The notes: generated from the sequence alone by a model not told the origin. DNA of 64,000 nucleotides from Phaeosaccion multiseriatum (GCA_965112735.1 OZ218950.1:2604001-2668000); one strand, 5' to 3'. Positions 24,101 through 36,732 are shown, counted from the stretch's first letter. A program made the numbers and translations.

Positions 24101-27100
24101 ATCCTCCTCTACCAGCCCCTCCACAATCTGAAGAGCGTAGAGCATGCGGTACACGTTGCCCGAGTCGAGCAGCTCGTCCCAATCAGCCTGCGGATGCATG
24201 ACGGACTCGAGTGACAAGATGCCGTGCAAAAGGGTGGGGTTGGTGGGGATACGCATTAACAACTTCCACACTCGGGCAGCCACCGCTTCCCCGCCGTGGT
24301 TCAGAGCCTGGAGAAGCTGCCCAAAGTAGACCGGGTTGTGGGAGAGCGTGTATCGAGGCATCTGCCTTCGCTCCTCTTCGTCGGACACCACGACAGAAGG
24401 ATCCTCCAACGCAAGACCGTCTGCTGCTGCTGTATCACCAACAGTTGCTGCTGTCGCCCCTACAGTAGTGAAGGCTGAGGACTCTCCTCCTCCACCCATG
24501 GTGGAGGCTGTGTCACCAATGGCCTTGGCCGCTCCTGGCAGGGGCCGTAAGTCGTGGCCGTAGCCGTGGGCGTCAAGGTTGGTCCACACCACACGCGGCA
24601 TATCCTCACACGAGTCTCGGTACAGACGGAGAAAGTCGTCAAGCTGGATACAAGAGAGAGGTGGAGAGAGGTTAGGGGGGCGGGGGAGGGAGGGAGAGAG
24701 AGAGAGAGGGGGGGAGATGGATGGAGGAAGGGAGGGGTTACAGAGAGGAGCGAGTGGGGGAAGAGAGAGCGAGCGAGCGAGAGAGGGAGGGAGGGAGGGA
24801 GGGAGGGAGGGAGGGAGAGCGGGGGCGAGAGGGGGGGGAAGAGCGTCAGAAAGAGAGAGAGGCTGGGGGGGGAGGGGGGGGGAGAGCAGTCCCCACTCAA
24901 GGCCATCTTCACACTCACTCACTCACCTGCATACGGTCGTCATTGTCATCATCATACTTGTTGAAGAACACGGTCACTCGGTGGTCGTCCGGCTGACACT
25001 TGTCCTTGCAGCAACTTCGAATGAACGCCGCAGCCGCAGGACGGTCCAGATAGCAATTGTCACCGTCGTCGCGAACTGCGAATCTATAGAACCACTCCGT
25101 AAAGATTGCTGCAGGGCGGGGCATGAGCTCTCTGCCAGGGCTGGTAGGGTTGATTAACACGGCCTTTGGAACCTCTGGAGCAGCTTGCTCGTACGCCGTC
25201 AGAATCTCCCCGCTCTGGAGACCCACCCCGCCCAACCCAGCCAAGGTGTAGCTGTTGCTTTGAGACGGGAACGCCTGGCCGGACCTCACCAGCTTCACTT
25301 GCTCGCCACACACCACTGCTAGTCTAGCCACCGCCACCCGCACATCCCACACTGTGGAATTGGCGAACATGTTTAGCTCCGTCTCCTTGGGGAGCGAAGG
25401 CCGCTTGGTCATGGAGGAGTTGATAAACACTGAGAGGGGCGCGCCTCTGGACCTGGCGCTGTGGCTGGTGAGACTTCCTGTACCTCTTGTTTCCGTCTCA
25501 TCGAGAATGTTGTCGAGAAGCTGCAGTGAGGAAAAGAGAGAGAGAGAGAAGCGTGCGCAAGAGTGAGAATGGAACGTACGATCGAACGATCGATGGTCTT
25601 ATCAGCTGACCCTCAACCCGCAACTGGAAACAATTACAAACTGACTGCAAATTGCTGCTGCTCACCTGCAAAGACCGGAGAGCAGCCAGCTCCTCGTCCG
25701 CCTTGCACACAGCCGCGGCAGCAATGTGCGACATACACTCAGCCACGAACTCTTGCCTCGCCTGGACAATGAGAGAAGAGCCGTCGATCTGTGGCACCAC
25801 CTGCTGCCCCTGCCCCTGCCCCTCCCCCTCTCGCCCAGCCGCAGCAGCAGTAGCAGTAGCAGTAGCAGTAGCGGCAGCCGCCGCAAGCTCCAGTACCGAA
25901 GACGAAGACGCTGAGAGGTGCCTGTGAATCCGATTGAGAAGGGCAATGGCCGCATCCGCCACCTCCTGCTGCTCCGCTCGGAGGGCCACGCACCACAGAG
26001 CGTCGAAACCCGTCAGCGCACTGGGAAGGGTCAGGGGCTGGAAAAAGTCCGCCTCCAGCCATGTGTCGTTTGACTCGTCCCAGATGGTCGGGCTAGCCAC
26101 ACTGCCCCAGCCAGCACCAGCAGCGGAGGACCCACCTCCTCCTCCCACGGCTGCGGAGGCAGAAGAGGTTATTTTGGTATCCTGCACGAACACACGCAGG
26201 CACGCAGCGGAAGCGGAGAGGGGAGGAAGCATGAAACACAAGGAATCTGGAATCAGAAGACTGAAGGACAATGGGGGGGAATCTTTTGTCAGCGTGATAG
26301 GACGTCCTCGTTTCCCTCTCTCGCGTCCTCGCTCCCTTCCTCCTCCCTCACTCCCTCCGTCGTTCCCCTCCTTCCCCCCTCCCTCTGTCGCCCCCTTCGC
26401 TTCTCCATAACCTCGTTCCCTCCCCTGCCACGACACACGCACACCCATACCTGTAGGTTACTGACGAGGAAGAAGGAGAGAAAGCACTTGAACGTGGTCA
26501 AAGTCATACGCGTGAAGCTACTCCGGCTCGTCACAAACTCACACACTAAGTCACTAAAGATGTGCCCGAGTACGCCGGGCGCGAAGAATACGCCGCTCTC
26601 CCTCCTCTCCGCAGTACATCCGCCTTTCAGCCATTCCATAAGCAGGTCCGCTTCCGTGTCTGCCAGGCTCCTTTGCCCCGCCATGGTCCCTGCCCCTGCC
26701 CCCGCTCCTTCCGGTGCCATCCCTCCTTCTCCTCCTCCTTGCGAAGGGGCTCCTTCGTGGCGCACCATGGCCTTCCAAAGGGCGTCGACACTTCCGGCGG
26801 AGAGCGTTAATGGCGACTGCCGAATGAGGTATTTGAGAAGCTTGAGGTGAGCGCTAATGTGCTCCAGGTGCGAAGAGACACTGTTGAAAGGAGAGGAAGA
26901 GTCCCTCCTGCTGCTGCTGCTGATGCTAATCGTGGTTCCTGTCTCGCTCCCGGACTTGCTACTGCCATTCACCCCTCCGCCTCCACCTCCGCTGTCGAAG
27001 CTCTCACCCCCCCCTGCTACTCCTGCTCCTCCTCCTGCGCTCGTCACACCCCCACCCCCGCCGCTGGTCTGTGTGTTGTACCCCCCCTGTGTGTGATGCA

Positions 27101-27883
27101 GATACTCGCACAGGTCCTCAGTGATGAGCTGCAACAGAGACTTACTCTCATCCAACGAGAGAATGGCCTCCCCCCTACTCGTCTGCTCAATGACAGTTGT
27201 AGACATGGGAAAATGGTCAAGCAGCGCCTCCGTCATAGACAACATGACCATCACCTTGCTGCTGCCGCTACTGCTGCTGCGAATGGCCTCCACGCACCGC
27301 TGCAGGGCGGCGAGTCGGTATGTCTTCATGGCAGTGAGCCCATACACCTCCATAAGAGCATCCCTAGCCTTGGCCCGCACCCTCTCGTCGAACCTCGACC
27401 TGCCTCCTCCAGACGGAACGACAGGCGACATGGGCGAGAGGGGCGAGAGGGGCGAGCCCAAAGCCGGAGAGACGGGGCCACTGGTACCTCCTCCAGCAGG
27501 AGAGGCCCCAACTGTGGCCGAGGCTGAGACCATGACAGGACTCCCCCCGATGCCCTCAGGACCTACCGAGGGGGGGGGCGATGTGGGACTGTCCTGAATG
27601 ATGGTCCAAAGTAAATCTGTCAGTCGCAGCGTGGTGCCCAGCCCGTGAGCGGTCACTCGCGCCACATCTTTGACGAACTTGACCGTTCCCTCCACCCAAT
27701 AGTCGGGCCGCAGCATCTCAATCTTATCCACAAGTTTGTTGAGGAGCTCCACTCCGAGCTTGTCAAGAAGAGAACATAGCACATTGTGAACGGCCAGCCT
27801 TCGTCCTTCCTCGAGTCGATATCCAGAAGAGCCCGACCCCCCTGACCCCCCCCCAGGCGCCGTAGGACTGGCATTCCCATTCG

Positions 27884-27920
<37 letters not shown>

Positions 27921-29447
27921 CCCCATCACTAACGAACCTCCTCCTGCTGCTCCTCCTGCTGCTCCTACTCCTCCCGTTACTGCTGCTCCTTCCTCGGAAG
28001 ACACAGCCGTAGCAGCCGTAGCAGGGGGGCTGCCGTTCCAGATGATGTCCAGGTGGTGGGTGGTGAATGCCCCTTCCTTGCACAGGAAGGAGAGGATCTC
28101 CCCGCTGCGAGGAATGAGCTCTGTATGTCCTCTGAACACTTCTGCGAGGAAGTCGTGATCATGCAGCCAAGCCACGATTCGCGTCTCGCTCAACCAACCA
28201 GTCGAGCGCCGAGTCACTGCTTGCACCTGCGATAGTTTTGGGTACCCACAGGCAAGGGGGGGGGGGGGGGGGGCAGAGGGGTAAGAGAGGGAGCGGGGCA
28301 CACGGACAGAGGAGTGAGTGAGTCAGACGGCAAATCGAAATGTGCGGCGCATGGATTTACGAAATCTGAACCTACCGGCGAATCAATGCAATGGCTGGGG
28401 TCAGTCAGTCAATCGGTCAGGCAGGCAGTCAAGTCAGTCAGTCAGTCAGTCAGTCTGGCAGTCAGGCAGTCATGCAGTCGGTGATTCCCTCCCTCCTTCC
28501 CTCGCCCCTCGACGTATGCGGCATACCTGGTCCGTCACCAGCTTGAGGCCCTGCAGTTGACGATTCATAAAGGCGCAATGGAGGAAGACAATGGCCATGT
28601 CCAGCCTCAAACTCTCGGTGAAGCGCGCCACCTGTGCCCTCCTCCTCGTGCGCAAGAGACACCGCTCCATCGCGTCCACAGTGGCGTCCATCTTCTCTCG
28701 GCTAAGCGCACGCAGCTCAGCATCCGGGCACTCTCGCAGCACTCGCGCGCTTCTCTCCACGAGCGCCTCCAAGTAAGGTTGGGCCACCCCTCGTCGAAGA
28801 AAGCGTCGCACCCCCCCAACCGCACACAGCAGCAGCTTCAAAACACTCACAGGAACCTTCCCTGCCGCCGTCTCCGAGAGCCCTGAGCCGCCCACCCTCC
28901 TCAGGATGGCGTCCAATCCGCCTGTCCTCCCAAATCGATTGACCAAATCCACCAGGACCTCCCGCCCCCTTGCCTCCCGCCGCCGTGTCTCCTCGTCCGA
29001 GGCAACCGATCCGGACTCCCATCGCACAACAGCGAAGATGTTGGCATCCTCGGGGTCGCTTTCATCCGCAACAGGCTCCGCCAATTGCCAAGAACCGTCT
29101 CCGACTGCCCGAGAGTTGAGTGGTTGCAAGCGGCTCGACCCGCAGCTGATCCACTCCGTCCCAGTGGTGACCGCTGCTGCTGTACCACCAACTGCTGCAG
29201 TAGCCTTGCCCCCGCCGTGTCCGTACCCCATTCCATCGTCCAGGTCGTCGTACTCTTCATTCTCATCTACTCGAAGCATTCGTCGAGCTCTCTGGAAGCC
29301 CACCCTCACCTCATTAACGCTTGCTTCGAAAGTGGCCTCCGTCGCGATATCCACGTGCATCGCCCCAAAACCATTCTCACCACCACCACCAGCGACACCA
29401 GCACCAACACCACCAGCCGACCAGCAATCCGGCTCCTCCTCCTTGCC

Positions 29448-29478
<31 letters not shown>

Positions 29479-31250
29479 GCTGAGAGCCGCTTACGCAGCT
29501 CTAGCACGGTCGCATTGCGCCACACGCTATCCGTGGCGAGAACGTCCAGCGTACTGCCCACCTGCAAGCCCGCTCTCCAGGCGTCCCCCCCCTCGTCCCA
29601 CCCCGTGCTAGCAGAGTGCGGAGTGCACACCATGGCCTGGCTCGAGCTCAGGGCGGTGGTGATGGGCACTTCCACCCCCGTGACAGTCGCACCAGCAGGC
29701 CCTCCCCCTCCGGTGTCCCGCTGCTCTTCGCTCCAATACCCTCCTGGAGCAGCGATCCTACCCTCTGCTGTCGGAGTGGCTGTGGCCGTGGCGATGGCAG
29801 TGGCCGTGGCCATTGCCGTAGTGGGAAGGCCCCCAGCTGCACACGTACGCACGGGACATTGTGAGTGGGGAAGAGAAGAGCACGAGCAAGATTAGAGACG
29901 CGCGCGGCTATGACAAGAGAATGGAACGTCGTTCTGTCTTTGATGAGAAGAAAGGGAGGCTTTCCGTTCGCATCCCGCCCGTTGCACCCTCTTGTCGGGC
30001 GAGCATCGCCAAACGGGGGATGCAAGCAGAGCAGTGAGTGTAGAGCAGCAGCAAACGTGATTGATTGAAGTGACTAGTTTCGTACTCACCCGCGTTGGAG
30101 GCCCCATCTGCTTCGTCTTGAGACGGTGTGGAGGTGGAGCTCCCTCCCCCCCAGTGCAAGTAGCAAGTTTGCTCGGGGTTCAGTACCTCCGCCAAGCATG
30201 CTGCCAGAACCTCGAGCTCTTCAGTGGATGCGCTGGCGGTCTCTAGGCGTGAGCTCACGAGGTCCACCACCCTCTCCAACGTCGCGCGGATGAGAGGGAA
30301 GCAGCCGGGCCCGTAGGAGTGATAGCGACGCTGCATGATGCCCTTGACGGCTTTGAGAAGCACAGAGGAACGAAGGAAGAGGGCTTGTTTCTGCAGTGGC
30401 AACGCAGAAAGCTCTTCCCCCCCCCCCTGCTGCATGCCGCTGCCGGCTCCAACTCCTCCACTGCATGGCCCGTCGACGCTGCCACCGGCGGCGACGCCGA
30501 CCCTTTCGTCTTGCACGTGTATACCCGGAGTCGAACCAACCAATAGCTCGTCCAAGGTGGCAAGCGAGGCTTTCAGCTGCTGAAGCATGATGCCGTCGTT
30601 ATTGTTGTTGTCTCCGTCGTCGCTGCCGGAGATTAGCATGGGCGGGGAGTCCTCAAACAGCGCCAGCATCTCATCGGTCTCAGCGCTGTAGTTCCATAAG
30701 CCTTCCAAGGGGAAGGAGAGCTGCGGGGGGCGGTAGTGAGAGCAAAGGGTCGCAGATCGGTTAAAAATGCGGGGGGGGGGGTGGGGGGTGCAGTTGGAGG
30801 GGAGGAAACAGAAGGGAGGGCGGAGAGAGGGAGATGGAGGGATGCGGGGGGGAGGAGAGCAGCCCGATAGAGGGAGGTGGGATGGGAGGGAGAGAGAGAA
30901 GAGAGAAGGAAAAAAAGAGAGAGGATTAGAGAGAAGAGAGCGCGGAGGTGGGGAGGGGGGGAGGGGGAGAGGGGAGGGATGCGGAGGGAAGGAAAGCAGG
31001 GCGCGAGAGGGGTCGATGGAGGGATGGGGGTTAGGAGGGAGAAGGAGAAGAAAGACGAAGGAGGAGAAGAGAAGAGACGATAGATCAGAGTGAAGAGAGA
31101 AGGAGAGGGGGGGGGGGGGGAAGAGAAGACAAGGAAAGAGGAAAGAGGAGGAGAGAGGAGCGGAGAATGAGAGAGCGAAACCACAGCTGGGATGGGAGAG
31201 TGGGGTTGTCGAATCACACTTACTTCCTTCACAGCCTGCTCCTCCTCCAT
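17261..31250 (-). CDS. USP34: Giant USP34-like ubiquitin carboxyl-terminal hydrolase (C19)
   Basis: Cysteine protease expected to remove ubiquitin from substrates. Nine exons join in frame: 31224-31250, 30090-30720, 28527-29836, 26451-28226, 25666-26181, 24927-25520, 22985-24643, 21580-22759, 17261-21078, giving about 3836 aa (human USP34 3546, USP9X 2570). The first exon codes only nine residues (MEEEQAVKE) before a GTAAGT donor. A ubiquitin-like segment (VWDVRVAVARLAVVCGEQ) lies near residues 1480-1510. The catalytic domain begins with VGIRNLGNTCYMSS (Cys about 2576) and is completed by NQGHYFSYI (His about 2941) and WCEFNDTTV (Asn/Asp about 2959-2960), so the triad is intact. The two Cys pairs that build the zinc ribbon in most USPs are missing; acidic inserts take the first place and GYDWDESRKN the second. 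Flanking regions look like armadillo-type helices broken by Gly/Ser and poly-Gln stretches. USP34 versus USP9X is decided by length and layout only. Confidence 0.9.
21079..21579 (-). repeat. USP34-like intron 8: (GA)n and (GTGG)n tracts
   Basis: The donor end (21499-21579) is a GTGG tandem array that begins exactly at the splice site. The acceptor end (21080-21250) is a pure purine/pyrimidine GA tract. Little unique sequence lies between. Confidence 0.85.
24427..24447 (-). repeat. Dispersed motif 1, exonic copy in USP34-like gene
   Basis: Read as TVGDTAAA on the coding strand, next to similar, more diverged units (AIGDTAS) in the same low-complexity stretch. Confidence 0.75.
29177..29197 (-). 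repeat. Dispersed motif 1, exonic copy in USP34-like gene (one substitution)
   Basis: TGTACCACCAACTGCTG on the plus strand; translated AVGGTAAA in exon 3 of the USP34-like gene. Confidence 0.75.
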
Positions 31251-31428
31251 GGCTGGAGCCGGTGCTTGAGGAAAGTGATGTGTGGAAGAATCAAAGAGTG
31301 GATGGAGGCATATGTTTCTTTCCCTAACTCAGCCCTTAGTAACAAAACAAAAGAACAAAAGTGGCACCTGAAGAGATTAAGAGAGAAATAGGCTGGCTTC
31401 CAACGCCCGGATCCATTCTTCATTTGCC
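31251..31428. promoter_or_regulatory. Shared promoter region of USP34-like and SGF11-like genes
   Basis: Only 178 bases separate the two divergent ATGs. No clear TATA box. The sequence is less GC-rich than its flanks and contains A-rich blocks (31338-31365). Confidence 0.5.
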
Positions 31429-32649
31429 ATGAAGCGGTCACGGCAAGAGAGCGAGGGTGGAAGGGCAGACGGCTTTACCACGGACTTCACTCTGGACAAG
31501 GTGGGCCCTGAGAGAGCGATGTACCCTCACGAGTCGCGGAAGACGCGCTCATCGCCTGCGTGGTATGCCATTCGTTGGCGTAAACCTTCTCCATTCCCCT
31601 GTCCTCTCTCCCCTTCTGACGTCCCCACTCCCTCCCCTCCCTCTCCCAGAGCGTTGTCGGGCTCCCCAAAGTCCGAGAGGCCGAGGAGGAGGCCATGTAT
31701 ACAGCACTCACTCGAATCATGTGCATGGTGAGTCCAACACCAACCCTCCCATCCTAACTACCTTGCTTCACTTCCTACCTCCTTCCTCTCCTCGTCTCTT
31801 CCTCTCTATATTCACTGTCTTCCGGCTCCGCTCTCTCATCACCTTCCGCGTCAACCCTCGCGTATGTCTCACTCTGTGCAGGAGATTGCACACGAAGTAC
31901 ATCGGGAGGCCCACACGGGCATCCTCACCGTGGACCACCTGTACCAGGCCTCTGCCCTCAAGGAAGAAGAGGGAGCAGCAGTGGGGGCCAAGAGACGGTC
32001 TGCCGACAACACAAAGTAAGGTGTAATCCCAACCACCTTGTGCCACCACCACGCCCTCCCCTCCCCTTACACCTGTTTTGTACCCCAACAGAGACGCGAC
32101 CAACGTGAGCTGCCACGTCTGCGGTCGTCAAGTGGCCATCTCGCGCTTCGCCCCACACCTCGACAAGTGCATGCTCGGGGCCAGAGGAGGAGTAGGTGGG
32201 AGCAGCAGCAGAGGAGGGGCCGGCACAAGGACGCCGTCCCCGGTGCCCACCCCGCAACAACAGCAGCAGCACCATACTCAGCAGCAGCAAACGAGTGCTG
32301 CAGCTGCGGCCGCGCTGACGGGGCCGTCGGCATCACTATCATCATCGTCGTTGTCTTCGTCGTTGTCCTCTTCTTATTCTTCAGTTGCTGATGCCGCGGC
32401 TGGGGCGGCGTCTTTCTATGCCCCACCCTCCGGTACGAAAGGTAAGGAGGACCGTCGATCCTTGGGAGAAATAGTGCATGTTGTTGTTTTAGTTGGCTCA
32501 TTCCCCGTCTCTTTGCGTGGCTCGTGATAAGGGGGCAGCCCTGTTGTAGGCCGCGACGCCCCTTTTCACTCACTCGCTGACTCACTCACTCACTGACTGA
32601 CTGACTGACTGACTGCACGGTCTTGTGACGCATTCCTTGGCCACCCCCA

Positions 32650-32681
<32 letters not shown>

Positions 32682-32776
32682 CGAGAGCGGGTAAGCTCAA
32701 GAAGCGCCAGAACGGGCCACCCTTGCAAAGCTTGACCCCCCAGGGATTGCTGGTGGGCAATGCCCGCGACAAGTGA
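31429..32776 (+). CDS. SGF11: SGF11 / ATXN7L3-like SAGA deubiquitinase-module protein
   Basis: In known complexes SGF11 activates the H2B deubiquitinase Ubp8/USP22 and docks it on nucleosomes. Five exons: 31429-31500, 31650-31727, 31882-32015, 32092-32441, 32682-32776, about 242 aa. The key evidence is the single zinc finger CHVCGRQVAISRFAPHLDKC, which matches the SGF11 C-x2-C...H-x3-C finger, and the preceding helix region (EAEEEAMYTALTRIMCM, EIAHEVHREAHTG). After the finger comes a Ser/Gln/Ala-rich linker and a basic tail (GKLKKRQNG). The end of exon 1 is uncertain; the GTGGGC donor at 31501 keeps frame. The last acceptor is a CA microsatellite ending in CAG. It faces the USP34-like gene, but in relatives its partner is a USP22-type enzyme, so co-function with USP34 is not implied. 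Confidence 0.85.
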
Positions 32777-33176
32777 TGTGATGGGGAGGGAGAGATGGAG
32801 TGGAGCGAGCATCGGAGTGGCATGGGAGTGGCCCCCATCTGTTTTTTTTATATTATTTTTATTTTTTTAATTAAAAAAAACTTAGTAATCTGTAGTGAAA
32901 GAGGAGGAGGGCCCTTTCTTTGCCCGTGTTATACACCAAGAGCGGCTTGCCTGGAGAGCGCACTCACCCGAGGACGGAGGCGTGTTTAAACCGGGGGACA
33001 GTTGACTCTTGACTCTTACTCCTCCACTCCATTCGCTGCGTCCAGCTACGCACGACTGAGAGGGTGTTCGTGAGCTGCCATCCCATGGGAAAGGCTCTCA
33101 GAGGATGTACATGTACTGCCATCCCATGGGGAAGGCTCTCAGCTCCTCAGGGCAGGCGCCGTTACGCCGTCCCCTT

Positions 33177-33213
<37 letters not shown>

Positions 33214-34039
33214 GGACAGATCTGACCCACTTTCGGCCCCCAGACTGTCCAGCAGCACTTCACTCGCCCGTCGACTACCCCATACTGTAGGGCCACGAAG
33301 AGCCACAACGACTTGTAGCAGCAGCAGCCTGCCTGGTAGCTGGTAGCAAGCAGATTTCGACGGGATTCTCGAAGCGAAAACAACATCACGAAAGCAGCAC
33401 ATCCCCTTCCTGCTCCCCGGGGGCCCCTACCATTAGAGTGCCATCCTCGCCGAACACCCCCTCCCACTGCACAACTGTAAGGGGGCGATGAAGCACACCC
33501 CCCCCCCAAGGATGATGGAAGCATGCCTTCTTCTCCCCCAAGGCACATATGTGATCCTCTCTCTCTCGCCTCACTCTCTCTCTCCTCACTCTCACGCTCT
33601 CTCTCTCTCTCTCTCACTCACACTCACTCTCTCTGTCTCTCTCTCTCCTCACTCTCACTCTCACTCTCACTCTCCTTCTCTATGTCTATCTCTCTCGCCT
33701 CACTCTCACTCTCGAAGAATCACCGCACTTGGCACTTCCGCCCCCCCCCAGCAAGCCAGTGGTGTTGGTAGCTTGAGGGCGAGGCGAGGGAGAGTAGCTG
33801 AAACTCTCTGACCACGCGACGGAAGGCATTCCCATCCCCCCTCAGGAAAGGAAGCCTGCCAAAACACGATATCAGCACCAACCCTCCTTTCTCTCTCTCC
33901 CTCTCCCTCCCTCTCTTCCTCGCTCTCTCTCTCGGTCTCTGGGAACGAACGACCAACTGAGAAGAATGGAGATAGAGAGCAGGATCCACAGCTTCATTCC
34001 CTTCACAACCGACCGACAAGAGTAGGTAGAGAGAGGGCT
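32777..34039. other. Convergent spacer between SGF11-like and lumen-protein genes
   Basis: No exon recognised. An AT-rich block (32840-32892) follows the SGF11 stop and is probably its 3' end. A 27-base unit occurs twice with one mismatch, at 33075-33101 and 33116-33142. CT and CTCACT microsatellites fill 33180-33212 and 33555-33715. Confidence 0.65.
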
Positions 34040-35225
34040 TCACAGCTTCATCCCCTTCACAAGCCCCTGCAGTTGCGCGCTGTCCTTGGCGGGCATGAGG
34101 GCTGCGTACCCTGCCATGTCCTCCTGCATCTTAGTGCGATACTCAGTCAGGTCCGCGCCTTCGCCCTCAGGCAACCCCCCCTCTTTGCCTCCTCCTCCTC
34201 TTCCTGCTTCCTTTCGCACCTCGAGCAAGTACGCCAGCTCCGTCTTGACGTTGTCCACATCGCCGATGAGTTCATTTCGCGCCAAATACCTTAGCGTTTG
34301 GAGGTTCTGCGGAAAGAGGAAGAAAGGATGTGGAAGGGATGGAGGGGCGTAAAGTAAAAGGGGGTTGGATGTATGCGGGTGTTGTGTGTGTGTGGGCTTT
34401 GGGTTAGGAGGAGAGAGCGGGTGTGTGAGGGGTGTGTCTTGATCTTCACTGCCAAGCACCCCTAGCCTTGACCCTACAGCCCCATTATCCTCGACGCTTC
34501 ATCTCACCGCAGGGGGGGTGCTGTTCTTCACGCCTTCGGGGCTAATGTTCGCCCTGTCTGAGTACTACCCGCACCAACGGGCATGGGGCAAGCAAGGGAA
34601 GGAGGAAGTGACGAGGATTTTTTTGTTTAGTTTGACGACTATATAATCATGAAGGCTGAGCAGTTCTCACCCCATTAAACGCCTCCTTCATCTTGGGGAC
34701 CGCGAAGGTTTCCTCTTGCTCAAGCAACCCCAGGGCCTCCTTCCAAGCTGGACCGATGGGTTGGCCGGAGAGCTCCAACACCCTCTCAAGCTTGGAGAAG
34801 ATACCGGCCACAGGCAATAGCATCAAGGTCATCTGATCGAGGGCTTTGGAGGGCTGGCGGGAAGTCGTGCAGACGGACAATGTTGTTTAGGGGAAGCCTC
34901 AAGGAGAACCATCTAGAGGATCACTCACCGTGGCAGGAGGCTCCTCGTCCAAGGCCGAAGCCAAAGCTTGGCCCGCAGGCGCTCCGAGGGCAAGGAAAGC
35001 AGCTGTGCATCGACCGGCAACGAGAAGCGCTCCTCTCCGACTGCAAGAGGAAGCTCCTCCTCCGTCTCCATACTCTGACTCATGATGATTGCTGGCGCAG
35101 AGCTGGTGCTGCTCAAGGCGGGTTGGAAGGGAGGAGTGGGGCATAGAAACGAACCCATTTGTCACCACAGGGTAGGCAGCGAAGAGAAAGGCGACAATTG
35201 CAGCAAAGTTGGTCTGCAGGAACAT
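34040..35225 (-). CDS. Predicted thylakoid-lumen protein with tripartite targeting, possibly PsbQ/Psb31-like
   Basis: Three phase-0 exons (34929-35225, 34671-34853, 34040-34306) give 248 aa. ATG at 35225 is chosen because it starts a clean signal peptide (FAAIVAFLFAAYPVV) ending at TNGF, the Phe-containing cleavage site of heterokont plastid precursors. A transit-like Ser/His-rich stretch follows, then CSRRGALLVAG...APAGQALASA, which looks like a Tat-type lumen signal with its Ala-x-Ala site. The mature part of about 150 residues is predicted all-helical (KALDQMTLMLLPVAGIF, LQTLRYLARNELIGDVDNV), with size and helix layout reminiscent of the four-helix PsbQ/Psb31 extrinsic proteins of photosystem II. 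That last step is a guess; no diagnostic residue was seen. Confidence 0.72.
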
Positions 35226-35540
35226 CTTCGTAAAGAAGGAAAGAAGTAAATAAAGGGAGGGAAAAGGGGGGAAACGTATGCCTCCATCCACAAATAGGGC
35301 CACAGAGAGATCACGCATAAGAAAAAAAATATATATATACATATAGACAGACGCCTGCTGCTGCTGCTGCTGGTGGTGGTGGTGGTGGTGCTGTTAAGCA
35401 GGCTGACCGAGGGAGAGATTGGGGTTTGTGGGGTATCGTAGGAGGGGAGGAAAGAGCAAACATTCCCTACCCGTTTTTTCGGAGCTGAGCTGCCTCCCGT
35501 TCAGCAGTTCGCCTGTCGGCTCTCCCTCCCACGTGCAACC
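35226..35540. promoter_or_regulatory. Shared 5' region of lumen-protein and SLC35E3-like genes
   Basis: Divergent spacer of 315 bases. It contains the longest TATA-like run of the window (AAATATATATATACATATAG around 35326-35346) and a CTG/GTG triplet tract at 35355-35392. The TATA run lies about 100 bases from the minus-strand ATG. Confidence 0.5.
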
Positions 35541-36680
35541 ATGCTGGAGGTCGTGACAATAGTGGGCATCGTCATGAACGTGGCGAGCGTGGTGGGGGTG
35601 GTTCTCCTGAACAAGAAGCTGGCCTCCACCAATGGCTTTGATTTCATTCTGCTGCTCTCTGCGTCGCACTTTGTGTTCACGGGGCTAGGCGTGAGGCTTC
35701 TCCTCCAGATGGGCCTCTTCACGTACAAGCCAGCGGACATCAAGAAGGTATGTGGCACGTCCCTGCTGCTGCGCTCACAGTACCGCGGCTCTGCTCACCT
35801 CTCATCTTCCTCGTTCCTTCTGCCCCCCCACCGCGCCTCTCCCCTCACCGTCCAAAGGTGCTTCCCGTGGCGCTGGGCTCATTAGGGAGTGTGGCCTTTA
35901 TGAACCTGAACCTGGCACACAATTCCGTGGGCTTTTACCAGCTTTCAAAACTGGCCTGTATCCCCGTCACCATCATGATTGAGCGAATGCTCTACAACAA
36001 AGCGGCCTCTAAAGCGGTACAAATCGCTCTCATTCCCATCCTTATCGGCGTGGGGCTTGCGACTGTCAACGACACGGAGGTGGGTGGGGTACACATACGC
36101 GAAACAGTGGGTGCAAAGCCGTGACAATAGTGATGGCATCTCCGAACCAACCCAACCCGATGCACTTTCCCGACCATTAGTTCATCCCCCCCCCCGCCCC
36201 CCCTATACGCTTCTCCCGACTCTCGCCCCCCACCCCTCGACGCTCAGTACAAATCCCTCATACCCCCTTACTCCACCATCTCTCACGCACCGCGGTCATC
36301 CCTCACGTTGTCGCACGGCTGCTGCTCTCCGCCCTCCCCCACCCCCCCCCCATCCCGCCTTGCTCCACTCCAAAAGGTGAACTTTGCAGGTACTCTATTC
36401 GCCGCATGTGCCGTCCTATGTACCACCTGTGCGCAGATCTTCACCTCCCGCTACCAGAAAGAGCTCCAACTCGACGCCCTCCAGCTACTTTACCACACCT
36501 CGCCACTCATCGCGCTGGGTATGATAGCAATGGTACCCATTTTCGATGACATATCGAGCTTAGCGACATACGAGTGGCCTGTCGATGTCGTTAGTCTCGT
36601 GGGTCTGACGTGTGTGCTAGCGCTGGGGGTGAACATCACCAACTATCTCGTCCTCGGCAAGACGGGGCCTATCACCTATC

Positions 36681-36732
<52 letters not shown>

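Noticed and set aside
30500-30560. tRNA-like T-arm (GGTTCGACTCC on the minus strand)
   Set aside because: Lies within USP34-like coding sequence and no acceptor, D-arm or anticodon stem could be paired around it.
30633-31250. 205-codon Pro/Ser-rich minus-strand frame as one exon of the USP34-like gene
   Set aside because: Only its first nine codons are coding; a GTAAGT donor follows and the true second exon uses another frame from 30720.
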